Assembly (NCBI RefSeq): GCF_030268885.1
Contig: NZ_BSSA01000020.1
Coordinates: 62,001 to 126,000, forward strand
Origin: Kitasatospora phosalacinea
GTDB lineage: Bacteria; Actinomycetota; Actinomycetes; Streptomycetales; Streptomycetaceae
DNA: 64,000 nucleotides
Direction: 5' to 3'
The notes below the pieces were generated by a model that made no database searches, was not told where the DNA came from, and was given only the letters and a program-made list of their open reading frames with translations. The position numbers and the translations under genes were made by a program. Below are positions 8,570 through 16,527 of this stretch, piece after piece. The stretch's first letter is position 1; each line of letters starts with the position of its first letter.

Positions 8570-8598
8570 CTGACAGAAACACGCCGGAAACATAGGGT
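8570..8598 (+). promoter_or_regulatory. Promoter CTGACA-17 bp-TAGGGT of the CitA/CitB-type operon
   Basis: A -35 CTGACA (8570-8575), a 17 bp spacer and a -10 TAGGGT (8593-8598) match the principal sigma factor pattern. The kinase ATG is 51 nt further on, with ribosome binding site AGGAAGGA. Confidence 0.6.
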
Positions 8599-8649
8599 GG
8601 CCCCCCACCCCGAACCCCCGGACCGGGCCTGAGCAGGAAGGACACCCCG

Positions 8650-10254
8650 ATGGGACGACCGCGCCGACCCCGCCGGGTCTTCGCCCAACTGCTGCTCAGC
8701 CAGACCGTGGTGACCGTCGCCGTCACCGCCGTCACCGCCGGGCTGTTCCTCGCCCCCGTCAGCGCCGAACTCGACCGCGACGCCATGCAGCGCGCCCTGT
8801 CCATCGCCCAGGTCACCGCCACCGACCCGGCCGTCGCCCGGGCCGCCGCCGACCGCGACGCCGCCACCGCGCAGGACATCGCCGAACGGATCCGGCGCGC
8901 CAGCCACGCCGAGTTCGTCGTCGTCACCGACGACCGCGGCATCCGGCTCTCGCACACCGACCCGACCCGGATCGGCCTGCCGGTCTCCACCGACCCCGGG
9001 CCCGCGCTGCACGGCGAGAGCGTCACCGCCATCCAGGACGGCACCCTCGGCCGCACCGCCCGCGGCAAGGTCCCGCTGCGGCTCGCCGACGGCCGGATCG
9101 TCGGGGAGGTCTCGGTCGGCCTCAGCGACGACTCCATCCGCGGCCGACTGGTCTCGATGGCGGGCGGCATCCTGCTCTGCGCCGGAGCCGGACTGGCCGT
9201 CGGCCTCGCCGCCACCCTCGCCCTGGCCCACCGCCTCAAGCGCCGCACCCACAACATCGCGATCGCCGACATCGCCGCCCTGCTGATCGAGCGCGAGGCC
9301 ATGCTGCACGGCATCCGCGAGGGCATGCTCGCCCTCGACGCCGCCGGACGGATCCGGCTCGCCAACGACGAGGCGCTGCGCCTGCTCGCCCTCCCCGAGG
9401 AGTGCACCGGCCGCACCGTCGACGACCTGCTGCCGCCCGGCCGCCTCGCCGACGTGCTCACCGGCCGGGTCGAGGGCGCCGACCTGCCCGCCGTCCGCGA
9501 CGACCGCGTCCTGGTCGTCAACCGGATGGCCACCGCCGACGGCGGCGCCGTCACCACCCTCCGCGACCGCACCGAACTCGAATCCCTGGTCCGGGAGCTG
9601 GACCACACCCGGGGGCTGACCGAGGCCCTGCGGGCCCAGGACCACGAGCACGCCAACCGGATGCACACCCTGCTCGGCCTGCTCGAACTCGGCCGCCACG
9701 ACCAGGCCGCCGCCTTCATCTCCGAGCAGTCCGGCACCCAGGCCGCCCGCGCCGCCCGGATCGGCCGCCACGTCCAGGACCCGCACGCCGCCGCCCTGCT
9801 GGCCGGGAAGGCCGCCGTCGCCGAGGAGCGCGGCATCCGGCTCGCCGTCACCCCCGACAGCCACCTCCCCGACACCCTGCTCGACGCCCGCGCCCTGGTC
9901 ACGGTCCTCGGCAACCTGGTCGACAACGCCATGGACGCCGCCCCCGGCGGGACCGTCGAGGTCCGGCTGCGCACCGCCGGGACCACCCTGCTGGCCGAGG
10001 TCGCCGACAGCGGCCCCGGCATCCCGCCCGAACTGTGCGAACGGGTCTTCGAGGAGGGCTGGACCAGCAAGGACGCCCCCGCCCACCGCCCCCGCGGCCT
10101 CGGCCTCGCCCTCGTCCGCCGCCTGGTCGAACGCACCGGAGGCCGACTCGCCGTCGGCACCGGCCCGCTCGGCGGCGCCCGCTTCACCGTCGAACTCCCC
10201 GAGGCCCTGCGCACCGCCGGGCCCCTCCCGGAACACCTGCTGGAGCACGCATGA
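8650..10254 (+). CDS. CitA/DcuS-type sensor histidine kinase
   Basis: A 534-residue membrane kinase with TM1 at about 13-35, an extracytoplasmic PAS/Cache-like domain at 36-168 and TM2 at about 170-193. A cytoplasmic PAS domain follows (about 212-310), then the SPOB-type H-box QDHEHANRMH with probable phospho-His332. The ATPase domain has the N box NLVDNAMDA, G1 DSGPGIP and G2 GLGLALV. The family senses citrate or C4-dicarboxylates; the ligand here is unproven. AGGAAGGA precedes the ATG. It overlaps its response regulator by 4 bp. Confidence 0.92.
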   Translation: MGRPRRPRRVFAQLLLSQTVVTVAVTAVTAGLFLAPVSAELDRDAMQRALSIAQVTATDPAVARAAADRDAATAQDIAERIRRASHAEFVVVTDDRGIRLSHTDPTRIGLPVSTDPGPALHGESVTAIQDGTLGRTARGKVPLRLADGRIVGEVSVGLSDDSIRGRLVSMAGGILLCAGAGLAVGLAATLALAHRLKRRTHNIAIADIAALLIEREAMLHGIREGMLALDAAGRIRLANDEALRLLALPEECTGRTVDDLLPPGRLADVLTGRVEGADLPAVRDDRVLVVNRMATADGGAVTTLRDRTELESLVRELDHTRGLTEALRAQDHEHANRMHTLLGLLELGRHDQAAAFISEQSGTQAARAARIGRHVQDPHAAALLAGKAAVAEERGIRLAVTPDSHLPDTLLDARALVTVLGNLVDNAMDAAPGGTVEVRLRTAGTTLLAEVADSGPGIPPELCERVFEEGWTSKDAPAHRPRGLGLALVRRLVERTGGRLAVGTGPLGGARFTVELPEALRTAGPLPEHLLEHA

Positions 10255-10949
10255 TCGACGTCCTCGTGGTCGACGACGACTTCCGGGTCGCCGACGTGCA
10301 CGCCGCCTACGTCGCGAAGGTCCCCGGCTTCCGGGTCACCGGCACCGCGCACAGCGCCGCCCAGGCCTACGCCGCGCTCGAACGCACCCCCGTCGACCTC
10401 GTCCTGCTCGACCACCACCTGCCCGACGAGACCGGGCTCGTCCTGGTCCGGCGGCTGCGCGAGGCGGGCGTCCGGTGCGACGTCATGATGGTCACCGCCG
10501 CCCGCGACGTCTCCACCGTGCACGCCGCCATGCAGCACGGCGCGCTCCAGTACCTGGTGAAGCCGTTCAGCTTCGCCGGGCTGCGCGACAAGCTCACCGC
10601 CTACGCCGACCTGCGGCACGCCCTCGCCGGACCGGCCGCCCGGGAGACCTCCCAGGACGAGGTCGACCGGATGTTCGCCGCCCTGCGCACCGGCTCCGCG
10701 CCCGCCGCCGCCCTCCCCAAGGGCCACAGCGCCCCCACCACCGACCTCGTCCTGGACGCCCTGCGCCGGGCCGGCACCGCCCTCTCCGCCCAGGAGGTCG
10801 CCGACGCCACCGGCCTCTCCCGCTCCACCGCGCAGCGCTACCTCAAGCAACTCGCCCGGGACCGCCGCCTGCGGCTGTCCCTGCGCTACGGCGACACCGG
10901 CCGCCCCGAGCACCGCTACCTGCTCGCCGCCGCCCCCGCCGCCCGCTGA
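10251..10949 (+). CDS. CitB/DctR-type response regulator
   Basis: A 232-residue protein with a receiver domain (acidic pocket VVDDD, phospho-Asp54 in LLDHHLPDE, Lys in LVKPF) and a C-terminal HTH (LSAQEVADATGLSRSTAQRYLKQL) as in CitB/DpiA. It is translationally coupled to the sensor kinase (ATGA). It probably acts at the TGTTG repeats between its operon and the divergent ABC importer. A hairpin at 10977-10992 ends the unit. Confidence 0.92.
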   Translation: MIDVLVVDDDFRVADVHAAYVAKVPGFRVTGTAHSAAQAYAALERTPVDLVLLDHHLPDETGLVLVRRLREAGVRCDVMMVTAARDVSTVHAAMQHGALQYLVKPFSFAGLRDKLTAYADLRHALAGPAARETSQDEVDRMFAALRTGSAPAAALPKGHSAPTTDLVLDALRRAGTALSAQEVADATGLSRSTAQRYLKQLARDRRLRLSLRYGDTGRPEHRYLLAAAPAAR

Positions 10950-10976
10950 CCCCGCCGTCCGCCGCCCCCGCCGCCA

Positions 10977-10992
10977 CCGCCCGTTCGGGCGG
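10977..10992. terminator. Hairpin after response regulator
   Basis: CCGCCC-GTTC-GGGCGG, 6 bp plus a closing pair, followed by CCACAAAA. Confidence 0.5.
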
Positions 10993-11042
10993 GCCACAAA
11001 ATGCTTCGACAGCGCTCCCGGCGCCCGGCAGAGTGGATGCCC

Positions 11043-11783
11043 ATGACGAGCAGCGAACTGTGGAGCCGTGAGACCGCCGAGCGCTACGACGCCGAGGAGG
11101 CCGGGAACTCCTCGGCCGCCGCCCTCGAACCGACCCTCGCCTTCCTCGCCGCGCTCGCCGACGGCGGCCGGGCCCTGGAGTTCGCCATCGGAACCGGCCG
11201 GGTGGGCGTCCCGCTCCGGGAGCGCGGCGTGCCGGTGACGGGCATCGAGTTCTCCCCGCACATGGCGGCGGTGCTGCGGCGCAAGGTCGACGAGGAGACC
11301 CTCCCCGTGGTCATCGGGGACATGGCCACCACCGTTGTCCCCGGCGGGTTCACCCTGGTCTACCTCGTCTACAACACCCTCACGAACCTGCTCACCCAGG
11401 ACGAACAGGTCGAGTGCTTCCGCAACGCCGCCCGCCACCTGGAGCCCGGCGGCCGGTTCGTCGTCGAGCTGGGCGTCCCGCCGCTGCGGTTCCTGCCGCC
11501 CGGCCAGGTCGCGGTGCCGTTCGACGTCTCCGAGGGGCACCTCGGCTTCGACACCTTCGACCTGGTCGACCAGCTCCTCGTCTCGCACCACCTCACCCGC
11601 GACGGCGCCGACGGCCGCTACCGCCGCGACGCCTCCCGGCACCGGTACGCCTGGCCGGCCGAGCTCGACCTGATGGCGCGGATCGCCGGGCTGGCGCTCG
11701 AACGCCGGGTCGCGGACTGGGACGGCAGCCCGTTCACCCAGGACTCCGCGAAGCACGTCTCGGTGTGGCGCAAGCCCGCCTGA
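11043..11783 (+). CDS. Class I SAM-dependent methyltransferase
   Basis: A 246-residue Rossmann methyltransferase. Motif I is ALEFAIGTGRVGVPL (about 45-59), the acidic residue that binds the SAM ribose is in VTGIEFSP, and a YLVYNTLTNLL motif IV follows. The family is usually annotated as methyltransferase domain 25; the substrate is unknown. The ATG at 11043 has GAGTGG 6 nt upstream; an in-frame ATG at 11037 is less likely. It appears to be monocistronic. Confidence 0.85.
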   Translation: MTSSELWSRETAERYDAEEAGNSSAAALEPTLAFLAALADGGRALEFAIGTGRVGVPLRERGVPVTGIEFSPHMAAVLRRKVDEETLPVVIGDMATTVVPGGFTLVYLVYNTLTNLLTQDEQVECFRNAARHLEPGGRFVVELGVPPLRFLPPGQVAVPFDVSEGHLGFDTFDLVDQLLVSHHLTRDGADGRYRRDASRHRYAWPAELDLMARIAGLALERRVADWDGSPFTQDSAKHVSVWRKPA

Positions 11784-11841
11784 ACCCGCCCCGCGCCCGC
11801 CCGGCCCGTCCGGGCCGCCGCGGGTTGTCGGTGGCCCTGGT

Positions 11842-11855
11842 TAGGGTGGCGATCA
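11842..11855 (+). promoter_or_regulatory. Leaderless -10 element (TAGGGT) of the VOC gene
   Basis: TAGGGT (11842-11847) plus 7 nt ends exactly at the ATG at 11855, and no ribosome binding site is present. This indicates a leaderless mRNA. Confidence 0.55.
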
Positions 11856-12196
11856 TGAGTCTGTCAGCAGTGATGATCACGGTGGACTGCGCGCAGCCGC
11901 AGGAGCTGGCCCGGTGGTGGGCCACCGCGCTGGGGGGTGAGATCGCCGAGGACCACGGCGACTTCGTCATCGTCCGCGCGCAGCCGGTGGCCCTGGGCTT
12001 CCAGCGGGTGGCCGAGGAGCGACGGGGCAAGAACCGGGTGCACGTCGACTTCGCCGCCGTGCCCGGCACGGGCATGGCGGGGGAGGTGGAGCGACTGGTC
12101 GCGCTGGGGGCGAGCGTCGTCGGCGAGCACAGCGTCCCCGGCCTGACCTGGACGGTGCTGCAGGACCCGGCGGGCAACGAGTTCTGCGTCCACTGA
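11855..12196 (+). CDS. VOC-family (glyoxalase-like) protein
   Basis: A 113-residue single vicinal-oxygen-chelate domain protein. It opens with VMITVDCAQPQELARWWATALGG and ends with VLQDPAGNEFCVH, the usual betaalphabetabetabeta pattern and terminal metal-site Glu. Streptomycete paralogues are annotated as VOC or glyoxalase superfamily 6 proteins without known substrate. It ends at a strong terminator shared with the convergent PAP2 gene. Confidence 0.82.
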   Translation: MSLSAVMITVDCAQPQELARWWATALGGEIAEDHGDFVIVRAQPVALGFQRVAEERRGKNRVHVDFAAVPGTGMAGEVERLVALGASVVGEHSVPGLTWTVLQDPAGNEFCVH

Positions 12197-12211
12197 GGCG
12201 TACGGCCGCCG

Positions 12212-12266
12212 GGCCCGCCCCCGCGCTAGCCGACGACCGCGTCGGCGGCTAGCGCGGGGGCGGGCC
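12212..12266. terminator. 21 bp bidirectional terminator overlapping a coding end
   Basis: A perfect 21 bp stem (12212-12232 with 12246-12266) and a 13 nt loop lie between the VOC gene and the convergent PAP2 gene. The right arm includes the PAP2 stop codon and its last five codons. Confidence 0.8.
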
Positions 12267-12980
12267 GTCCTGCGGCAGGTCCGCCGGCGCTCCGGCCCGG
12301 CGCGTCCGGCCCGGACCGGCCGGGAGCCTCCGCAGCAGGCACCCGCCCAGCGCCAGCCAGCAGCCCGCGAGCAGCCAGCCGCCCAGCACGTCCAGCGGCC
12401 AGTGCACGCCCAGGAAGACCCGGGTGCAGCCGATCACCCCCGCGAACAGCACCGCCCCCGCCACCGCACCCCGCGCCGCCCGCGGCCGGGCCCGCGCCAC
12501 CGCCCAGGCCAGCAGCCCCGCCGACAGCGCCGAGGTGAAGGCGTGCCCCGACGGGAACGCGAACCCCGAGGCGTCGAACGCCCACCCCGCCGCGGGCGGC
12601 CGCGGCCGGGCGAGGCCCCGCATCAGCCCCTGCCGCAGCAACTGCCCCGCCACCAGCCACACCACCGGCGCCAGCAGCACCGCCGCCGTCCGCCGCTCCG
12701 CCGCCGTCCGCCGCTCCGCGGACCGGCCGCCCGCCCGGACGCACACCGCACCCGCCGCCAGCGCCAGCACGTACGGGAAGACGTCGGTGCCCAGCGCCGT
12801 CACCGCCACCGCCACCTCCCGCGCCCCCTCCGGCCGGTGCGCCACGCCCCAGCGCACCGCCGCCGCCTCGAAGCCGAACGGCCGCCACCCGCGCACCGCC
12901 AGCACCACCGCCAGCAGCGCGAACGCCCCGCCGCAGGCCGCGGCCCACGGGGCGGGGCGCCGCAGTCCCGGGCCGGTCAC
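12249..12980 (-). CDS. PAP2-superfamily membrane phosphatase
   Basis: A 243-residue multi-helix membrane protein with the three PAP2 motifs: RGLARPRP, FPSGHAFTS and TRVFLGVHWPLD (Ser of the usual SR replaced by Thr). It likely dephosphorylates phosphatidic acid or an isoprenyl pyrophosphate at the membrane. The GTG start overlaps the DedA stop (GTGA), so the two are translationally coupled. Confidence 0.88.
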   Translation of the reverse strand: MTGPGLRRPAPWAAACGGAFALLAVVLAVRGWRPFGFEAAAVRWGVAHRPEGAREVAVAVTALGTDVFPYVLALAAGAVCVRAGGRSAERRTAAERRTAAVLLAPVVWLVAGQLLRQGLMRGLARPRPPAAGWAFDASGFAFPSGHAFTSALSAGLLAWAVARARPRAARGAVAGAVLFAGVIGCTRVFLGVHWPLDVLGGWLLAGCWLALGGCLLRRLPAGPGRTRRAGAPADLPQDGPPPR

Positions 12981-13624
12981 CGGGCTCCGGCCCGGCGGCG
13001 GGAGCGGAGGAGCTCCAGGGCCAGCGGCAGCAGCGACACCGCCACCACCAGGGCCACGATCGGCAGCAGGTAGTGGTCCACGTTCGGGACGGACGAGCCG
13101 AGGGCGTACCCCGCCAGCACCAGCCCCGCCGTCCAGAGCAGACCGCCGACCACCTGCCAGAGCGTGAAGGTCCGCACGTCCACCCCCAGCGCGCCCGCCA
13201 GCGGGTTCAGTACGGTGCGCACCACCGGGACGAAGCGCGCCAGCACCACCGCCTTCGCGTGCCCGTACCGGGACAGGATCTCCTCGGCCCGCTCCGCCCC
13301 CCGGAGCAGGTGCTCGTTGCGCGAACGGGCCAGCAGCGCCCGGCCGCCCCGCTTCCCGATCAGGTACCCGGTCTGCGCCCCCGCCAGCGCGCCCACCACG
13401 GCGGCCGCCAGCACCTGGCCCAGGTTCAGGTGCGGCCCGCCGTGCCCGCTCGTGGTGCACAGCAGCCCCGCGGTGAACAGCAGCGAGTCGCCCGGCAGGA
13501 AGAACCCGACCAGCAGGCCGGTCTCCGCGAACATCACCACGGCGATGCCCAGTGCGCCGAACGAGGCCAGCAGTGAGCCCGCGTCCAGGGGGTTGACGGC
13601 CAGCAGGGCCGAGGAGGGGAGCAT
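12977..13624 (-). CDS. DedA-family membrane protein
   Basis: A 215-residue DedA protein. The signature FAETGLLVGFFLPGDSLLF is followed by GKRGGRALLARSRNEHLLRGAERAEEILSRYG, broken here into GKRGGRALLARSRN and RAEEILSRYG, and RFVPVVRTVLNPLAGALG with the conserved membrane-embedded Arg and Pro. DedA proteins are proposed lipid (undecaprenyl phosphate) flippases and pair well with the downstream PAP2 phosphatase. The ATG at 13624 has GGAAAGG upstream. The CTGAAG operator lies about 90 bp before the start. Confidence 0.88.
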   Translation of the reverse strand: MLPSSALLAVNPLDAGSLLASFGALGIAVVMFAETGLLVGFFLPGDSLLFTAGLLCTTSGHGGPHLNLGQVLAAAVVGALAGAQTGYLIGKRGGRALLARSRNEHLLRGAERAEEILSRYGHAKAVVLARFVPVVRTVLNPLAGALGVDVRTFTLWQVVGGLLWTAGLVLAGYALGSSVPNVDHYLLPIVALVVAVSLLPLALELLRSRRRAGAR

Positions 13625-13704
13625 CGTCGAAGCGCCTTTCCGCGGAGCGCCGGAGCCGGACGGCCCCGTCGGCACCAGCATGGTCCAACCGTGCTGAACG
13701 GTTC

Positions 13705-13728
13705 CTGAAGACCTGAAGACGCCTTCAG
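13705..13728. promoter_or_regulatory. CTGAAG operator upstream of DedA-PAP2 operon
   Basis: CTGAAG at 13705, CTGAAG at 13713 and CTTCAG at 13723; the last two form the palindrome CTGAAG-ACGC-CTTCAG. A near-identical palindrome precedes the OmpR-type regulator gene (14419-14434). Confidence 0.65.
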
Positions 13729-13732
13729 GAAA

Positions 13733-13759
13733 CCGCCCGTCCGGCCCGGGCACGGGCGG
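13733..13759 (-). terminator. Hairpin after PepSY gene
   Basis: CCGCCCGT and ACGGGCGG form an 8 bp stem with an 11 nt loop, 19 bp after the PepSY stop codon. Confidence 0.5.
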
Positions 13760-13777
13760 CGGGCCGGGCGGCGGGCG

Positions 13778-14326
13778 TCAGCCGCCGAGGACGGTGTTGC
13801 CGGTCGGCTCGCCGGTGGCGCCGTCCACCGTCACCAGGTGCCGGACCCCGTCCGGCCCCAGCACCACGGCCTCCCAGGCCCGGCCGCCGTCGGCCGCGGC
13901 GACCGCGCGCAGCGACTCCACCCGGCCGCCCGGCACCGCGGCGGCCGCCCTCGCCACCGCGTCGGCGGCGGCCAGCGAGGGCAGCGGCGCCGGGGCCGGA
14001 CGGTCCGGCCGCCGGTCGCGGCCCTGCTGCCGCTGCTCGGCCCGGCCCTCGCGCCCGCCCCGGTCGTGCCGCCCCCCGCGCGGCCCGTCGCCGGGCCGCC
14101 GCCCGTCGTGCTCCCCGTCGCGGGCCGCGGCCTTCCCGCCGTGGTGCCCGTGCCGGTCGTGGTGCCCGGCGGCGACGGCCGCCGCCCCGCCGCCGACCAG
14201 CAGCGCCGCGACCGCGACCCCGCCGCCCCAGCGCGCCGCCCGCCCGCGCAGCCATCCCGGCAGCGCCCGTCCGGCCGCCGACCGCCCCGCCGTCACCGGC
14301 TGCCCCGGCTGTTCCTGCTCGTCCAC
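13778..14326 (-). CDS. PepSY-domain membrane-anchored protein
   Basis: A 182-residue protein with one N-terminal membrane helix (about 34-53), a His/Arg/Gly/Asp-rich extracytoplasmic linker (about 54-112) and a C-terminal PepSY domain (AADAVARAAAAVPGGRVESL, then WEAVVLGPDGVRHLVTVD). PepSY proteins of this kind are often encoded beside two-component systems and may modulate the sensor. The GTG at 14326 has GGGAG upstream. It is divergent from the response regulator gene. Confidence 0.8.
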   Translation of the reverse strand: MDEQEQPGQPVTAGRSAAGRALPGWLRGRAARWGGGVAVAALLVGGGAAAVAAGHHDRHGHHGGKAAARDGEHDGRRPGDGPRGGRHDRGGREGRAEQRQQGRDRRPDRPAPAPLPSLAAADAVARAAAAVPGGRVESLRAVAAADGGRAWEAVVLGPDGVRHLVTVDGATGEPTGNTVLGG

Positions 14327-14397
14327 GTCCCCGGCTCCCGTTCCCCCCTGCGCGTCCGGGCACCACGCCCGGGCGGGCCCCGTGACACCGGGGCGCG

Positions 14398-14434
14398 CTG
14401 AAGGGTAGCCGAGCCGACCTGAAGACACCTTCAG
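14398..14434. promoter_or_regulatory. CTGAAG operator between PepSY and response regulator genes
   Basis: CTGAAG at 14398 and again 21 bp later as the palindrome CTGAAG-ACAC-CTTCAG (14419-14434). It probably serves the divergent PepSY gene and the two-component operon. Confidence 0.65.
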
Positions 14435-14467
14435 CCCCCCGCCCCGCGGAGCTGCCACCCTGGGGGT

Positions 14468-15145
14468 ATGCGCGTACTGGTGGTGGAGGACGAACGGCGG
14501 CTCGCCCTGGCGATCAAGCACGGCCTGGAGGCGGAGGGCTTCCACGTCGACACCGTCCACGACGGGCTGTCCGGACTGGCCCGGGCCACCGACCACTCCT
14601 ACGACGTGGTCGTCCTGGACATCATGCTGCCCGGCCTCAACGGCTACCGGGTCTGCGCCCGGCTGCGGGCGGCGGGCAGCGACGCGGGCATCCTGATGCT
14701 CACCGCCAAGGACGGCGAGTGGGACGAGGCCGAGGCGCTCGACACCGGCGCCGACGACTACCTCTCCAAGCCGTTCTCCTTCGTCGTCCTGGTCGCCCGG
14801 CTCAAGGCCCTCGCCCGCCGGATCGGCTCCCGCGCCCCGCGCCGCGCCGTCCTCGGCGACCTGGTGGTCGACTCCGCCGCCCGCACCTGCACCCGCGGCG
14901 GTACCCCGATCGCGCTCACCCCGCGCGAGTTCGCCCTCCTCGACCACCTGGCCCGGCGGGCCGGGGAGGCCGTCTCCAAGCGCGAGATCCTCGAACAGGT
15001 CTGGGACGCCGCCGCCGACAGCGACCCCAACACCGTCGAGGTGCACATCAGCGCGCTGCGCCGCAAGATCGACGCCCCGTTCGGCCGCACCGCCCTGCAG
15101 ACCGTGCGCGGCGCGGGCTACCGGCTGGAGCCCGACGGTGGTTGA
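14468..15145 (+). CDS. OmpR-family response regulator
   Basis: A 225-residue regulator: a receiver domain with acidic pair VVEDE and phospho-Asp51 (VLDIMLPG), then an OmpR winged helix (LTPREFALLDHLARRAGEAVS, then EVHISALRRKI and GAGYRLEP). It overlaps the sensor kinase by 8 bp. The CTGAAG palindrome just upstream suggests autoregulation and control of PepSY and DedA-PAP2. Its layout recalls CutRS, but I cannot prove orthology. Confidence 0.92.
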   Translation: MRVLVVEDERRLALAIKHGLEAEGFHVDTVHDGLSGLARATDHSYDVVVLDIMLPGLNGYRVCARLRAAGSDAGILMLTAKDGEWDEAEALDTGADDYLSKPFSFVVLVARLKALARRIGSRAPRRAVLGDLVVDSAARTCTRGGTPIALTPREFALLDHLARRAGEAVSKREILEQVWDAAADSDPNTVEVHISALRRKIDAPFGRTALQTVRGAGYRLEPDGG

Positions 15146-16505
15146 ACGGTTCGCCGCGCTCCGGGGCCGCCTCGTCCGCTCCGCCCCCCGCTCCGTACGG
15201 GCCCGCACCACCATCGCGGCCTGCCTCGCCGTCGCCGCCGTCCTGCTGGTCGCCTCCGCCGCCGTCCTGCTGCTGATGCGGGCCGACCTGCAGCGCAGCG
15301 TCGAGGCCGGGGCCCGCGAACAGGCCCTCGCCGTCGCCGCCCTCGCCACCGACGGACACCTGCCCGGCGAACTGCCGCTCGACCACGGCACCGACTTCAT
15401 CCAGGTCACCGGCCCGGACGGGCGCGTCGTCGCCGCCAGCCAGAACCTGGCCGGCCACCCCGCCCTCGCCCCCACCGGCACCCACGACGGCCACTCCACC
15501 TTCGACCTGGGCGCCCTCGGCGACGAGCACCACCAGCGCGTCACCACCCTCACCGCCGACACCCCGAACGGCCCGCTCACCATCCGGGTCGGCGCCTCCC
15601 TGCACACCGCCGACACCGCCGAGGACCTCACCACCGCCGGGCTCGCCGCACTCAGCGCCGTCCTGGTGGCCACCGTCGGCGTCGTCACCTGGCACACCAC
15701 CGGACGCGCGCTGCGACCCGTCGAGGCGATCCGCTCCGAGGTGGCCGGGATCGGCGACCGCGACCTCGACCGGCGCGTCCCCGAACCCGGCAGCGACGAC
15801 GAGATCGCCCGGCTCGCCCACACCATGAACGCCATGCTCGACCGCCTGGAGTCGGCCGGGGTCCGGCAGCGCCGCTTCATCGCCGACGCCTCCCACGAAC
15901 TGCGCAGCCCGCTCGCCGTGCTCCGCACCCAGCTGGAGGTCGCCCACACCCACCCCGACCAGGGCGTCCGCGCCGAGATGGTCGCCGGGGCGCTCCAGGA
16001 CACCGACCGGCTCCAGTCCCTCGCCGCCGACCTGCTGCTGCTCGCCCGCCTCGACGCCACCGGCCACGGCGCTCCCCGCGAGACGCTCGACCTCGCCGAG
16101 CTCGCCCGCACCACCGTCGCCGCCCGCCCCCGGGTCGAACTGCACGCCCGGGACGGCGCCCTGGTCCTCGGCAACCGCCTCTGGCTCGGCCGCCTGCTCA
16201 CCAACCTCCTCGACAACGCCCAGCGCCACGCCCGCACCCGGGTCACCGTCCGGGTCGACGCCGACCCCGCCGACGGCACCGTCCTGCTGGACGTCACCGA
16301 CGACGGCCCCGGCATCGACCCCGCCGACCGCGAGAGGGTCTTCGAACGCTTCACCCGCCTCGACGACGCCCGCAGCCGCGACGACGGCGGGACCGGCCTG
16401 GGCCTCTCCATCGCCCGCGACATCGCCGCCCTGCACGGCGGCACCCTGACGATCCTCGACGGCCCGGCCACCACCTTCCGCACCGTCCTGCCGGGGGCGG
16501 GCTGA
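15138..16505 (+). CDS. HAMP-containing sensor histidine kinase
   Basis: A 455-residue membrane kinase with TM1 at about 24-47, an extracytoplasmic sensor of about 120 residues, TM2 at about 165-185 and HAMP at about 187-240. The H-box is DASHELRSPL with phospho-His253, followed by an ATPase domain (NLLDNAQRHA, DDGPGIDP, GLGLSIA). The GTG start lies inside the response regulator gene. The extracytoplasmic ligand is unknown; the nearby PepSY protein is a candidate partner. Confidence 0.92.
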   Translation: MVERFAALRGRLVRSAPRSVRARTTIAACLAVAAVLLVASAAVLLLMRADLQRSVEAGAREQALAVAALATDGHLPGELPLDHGTDFIQVTGPDGRVVAASQNLAGHPALAPTGTHDGHSTFDLGALGDEHHQRVTTLTADTPNGPLTIRVGASLHTADTAEDLTTAGLAALSAVLVATVGVVTWHTTGRALRPVEAIRSEVAGIGDRDLDRRVPEPGSDDEIARLAHTMNAMLDRLESAGVRQRRFIADASHELRSPLAVLRTQLEVAHTHPDQGVRAEMVAGALQDTDRLQSLAADLLLLARLDATGHGAPRETLDLAELARTTVAARPRVELHARDGALVLGNRLWLGRLLTNLLDNAQRHARTRVTVRVDADPADGTVLLDVTDDGPGIDPADRERVFERFTRLDDARSRDDGGTGLGLSIARDIAALHGGTLTILDGPATTFRTVLPGAG

Positions 16506-16527
16506 GACCCGCTGCGCGGGGTGGGTC
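16506..16527. terminator. Short hairpin between convergent two-component operons
   Basis: GACCCGC-TG-CGCGGGGTGGGTC-like inverted repeat, core CCCGC-TGC-GCGGG, between the kinase stop (16505) and the convergent regulator stop (16526). Confidence 0.4.

Noticed and set aside
8412..11756. Long minus-strand open frames opposite the CitA/CitB-type genes
   Set aside because: Low-complexity composition without domains; the plus-strand genes have clear motifs and ribosome binding sites.
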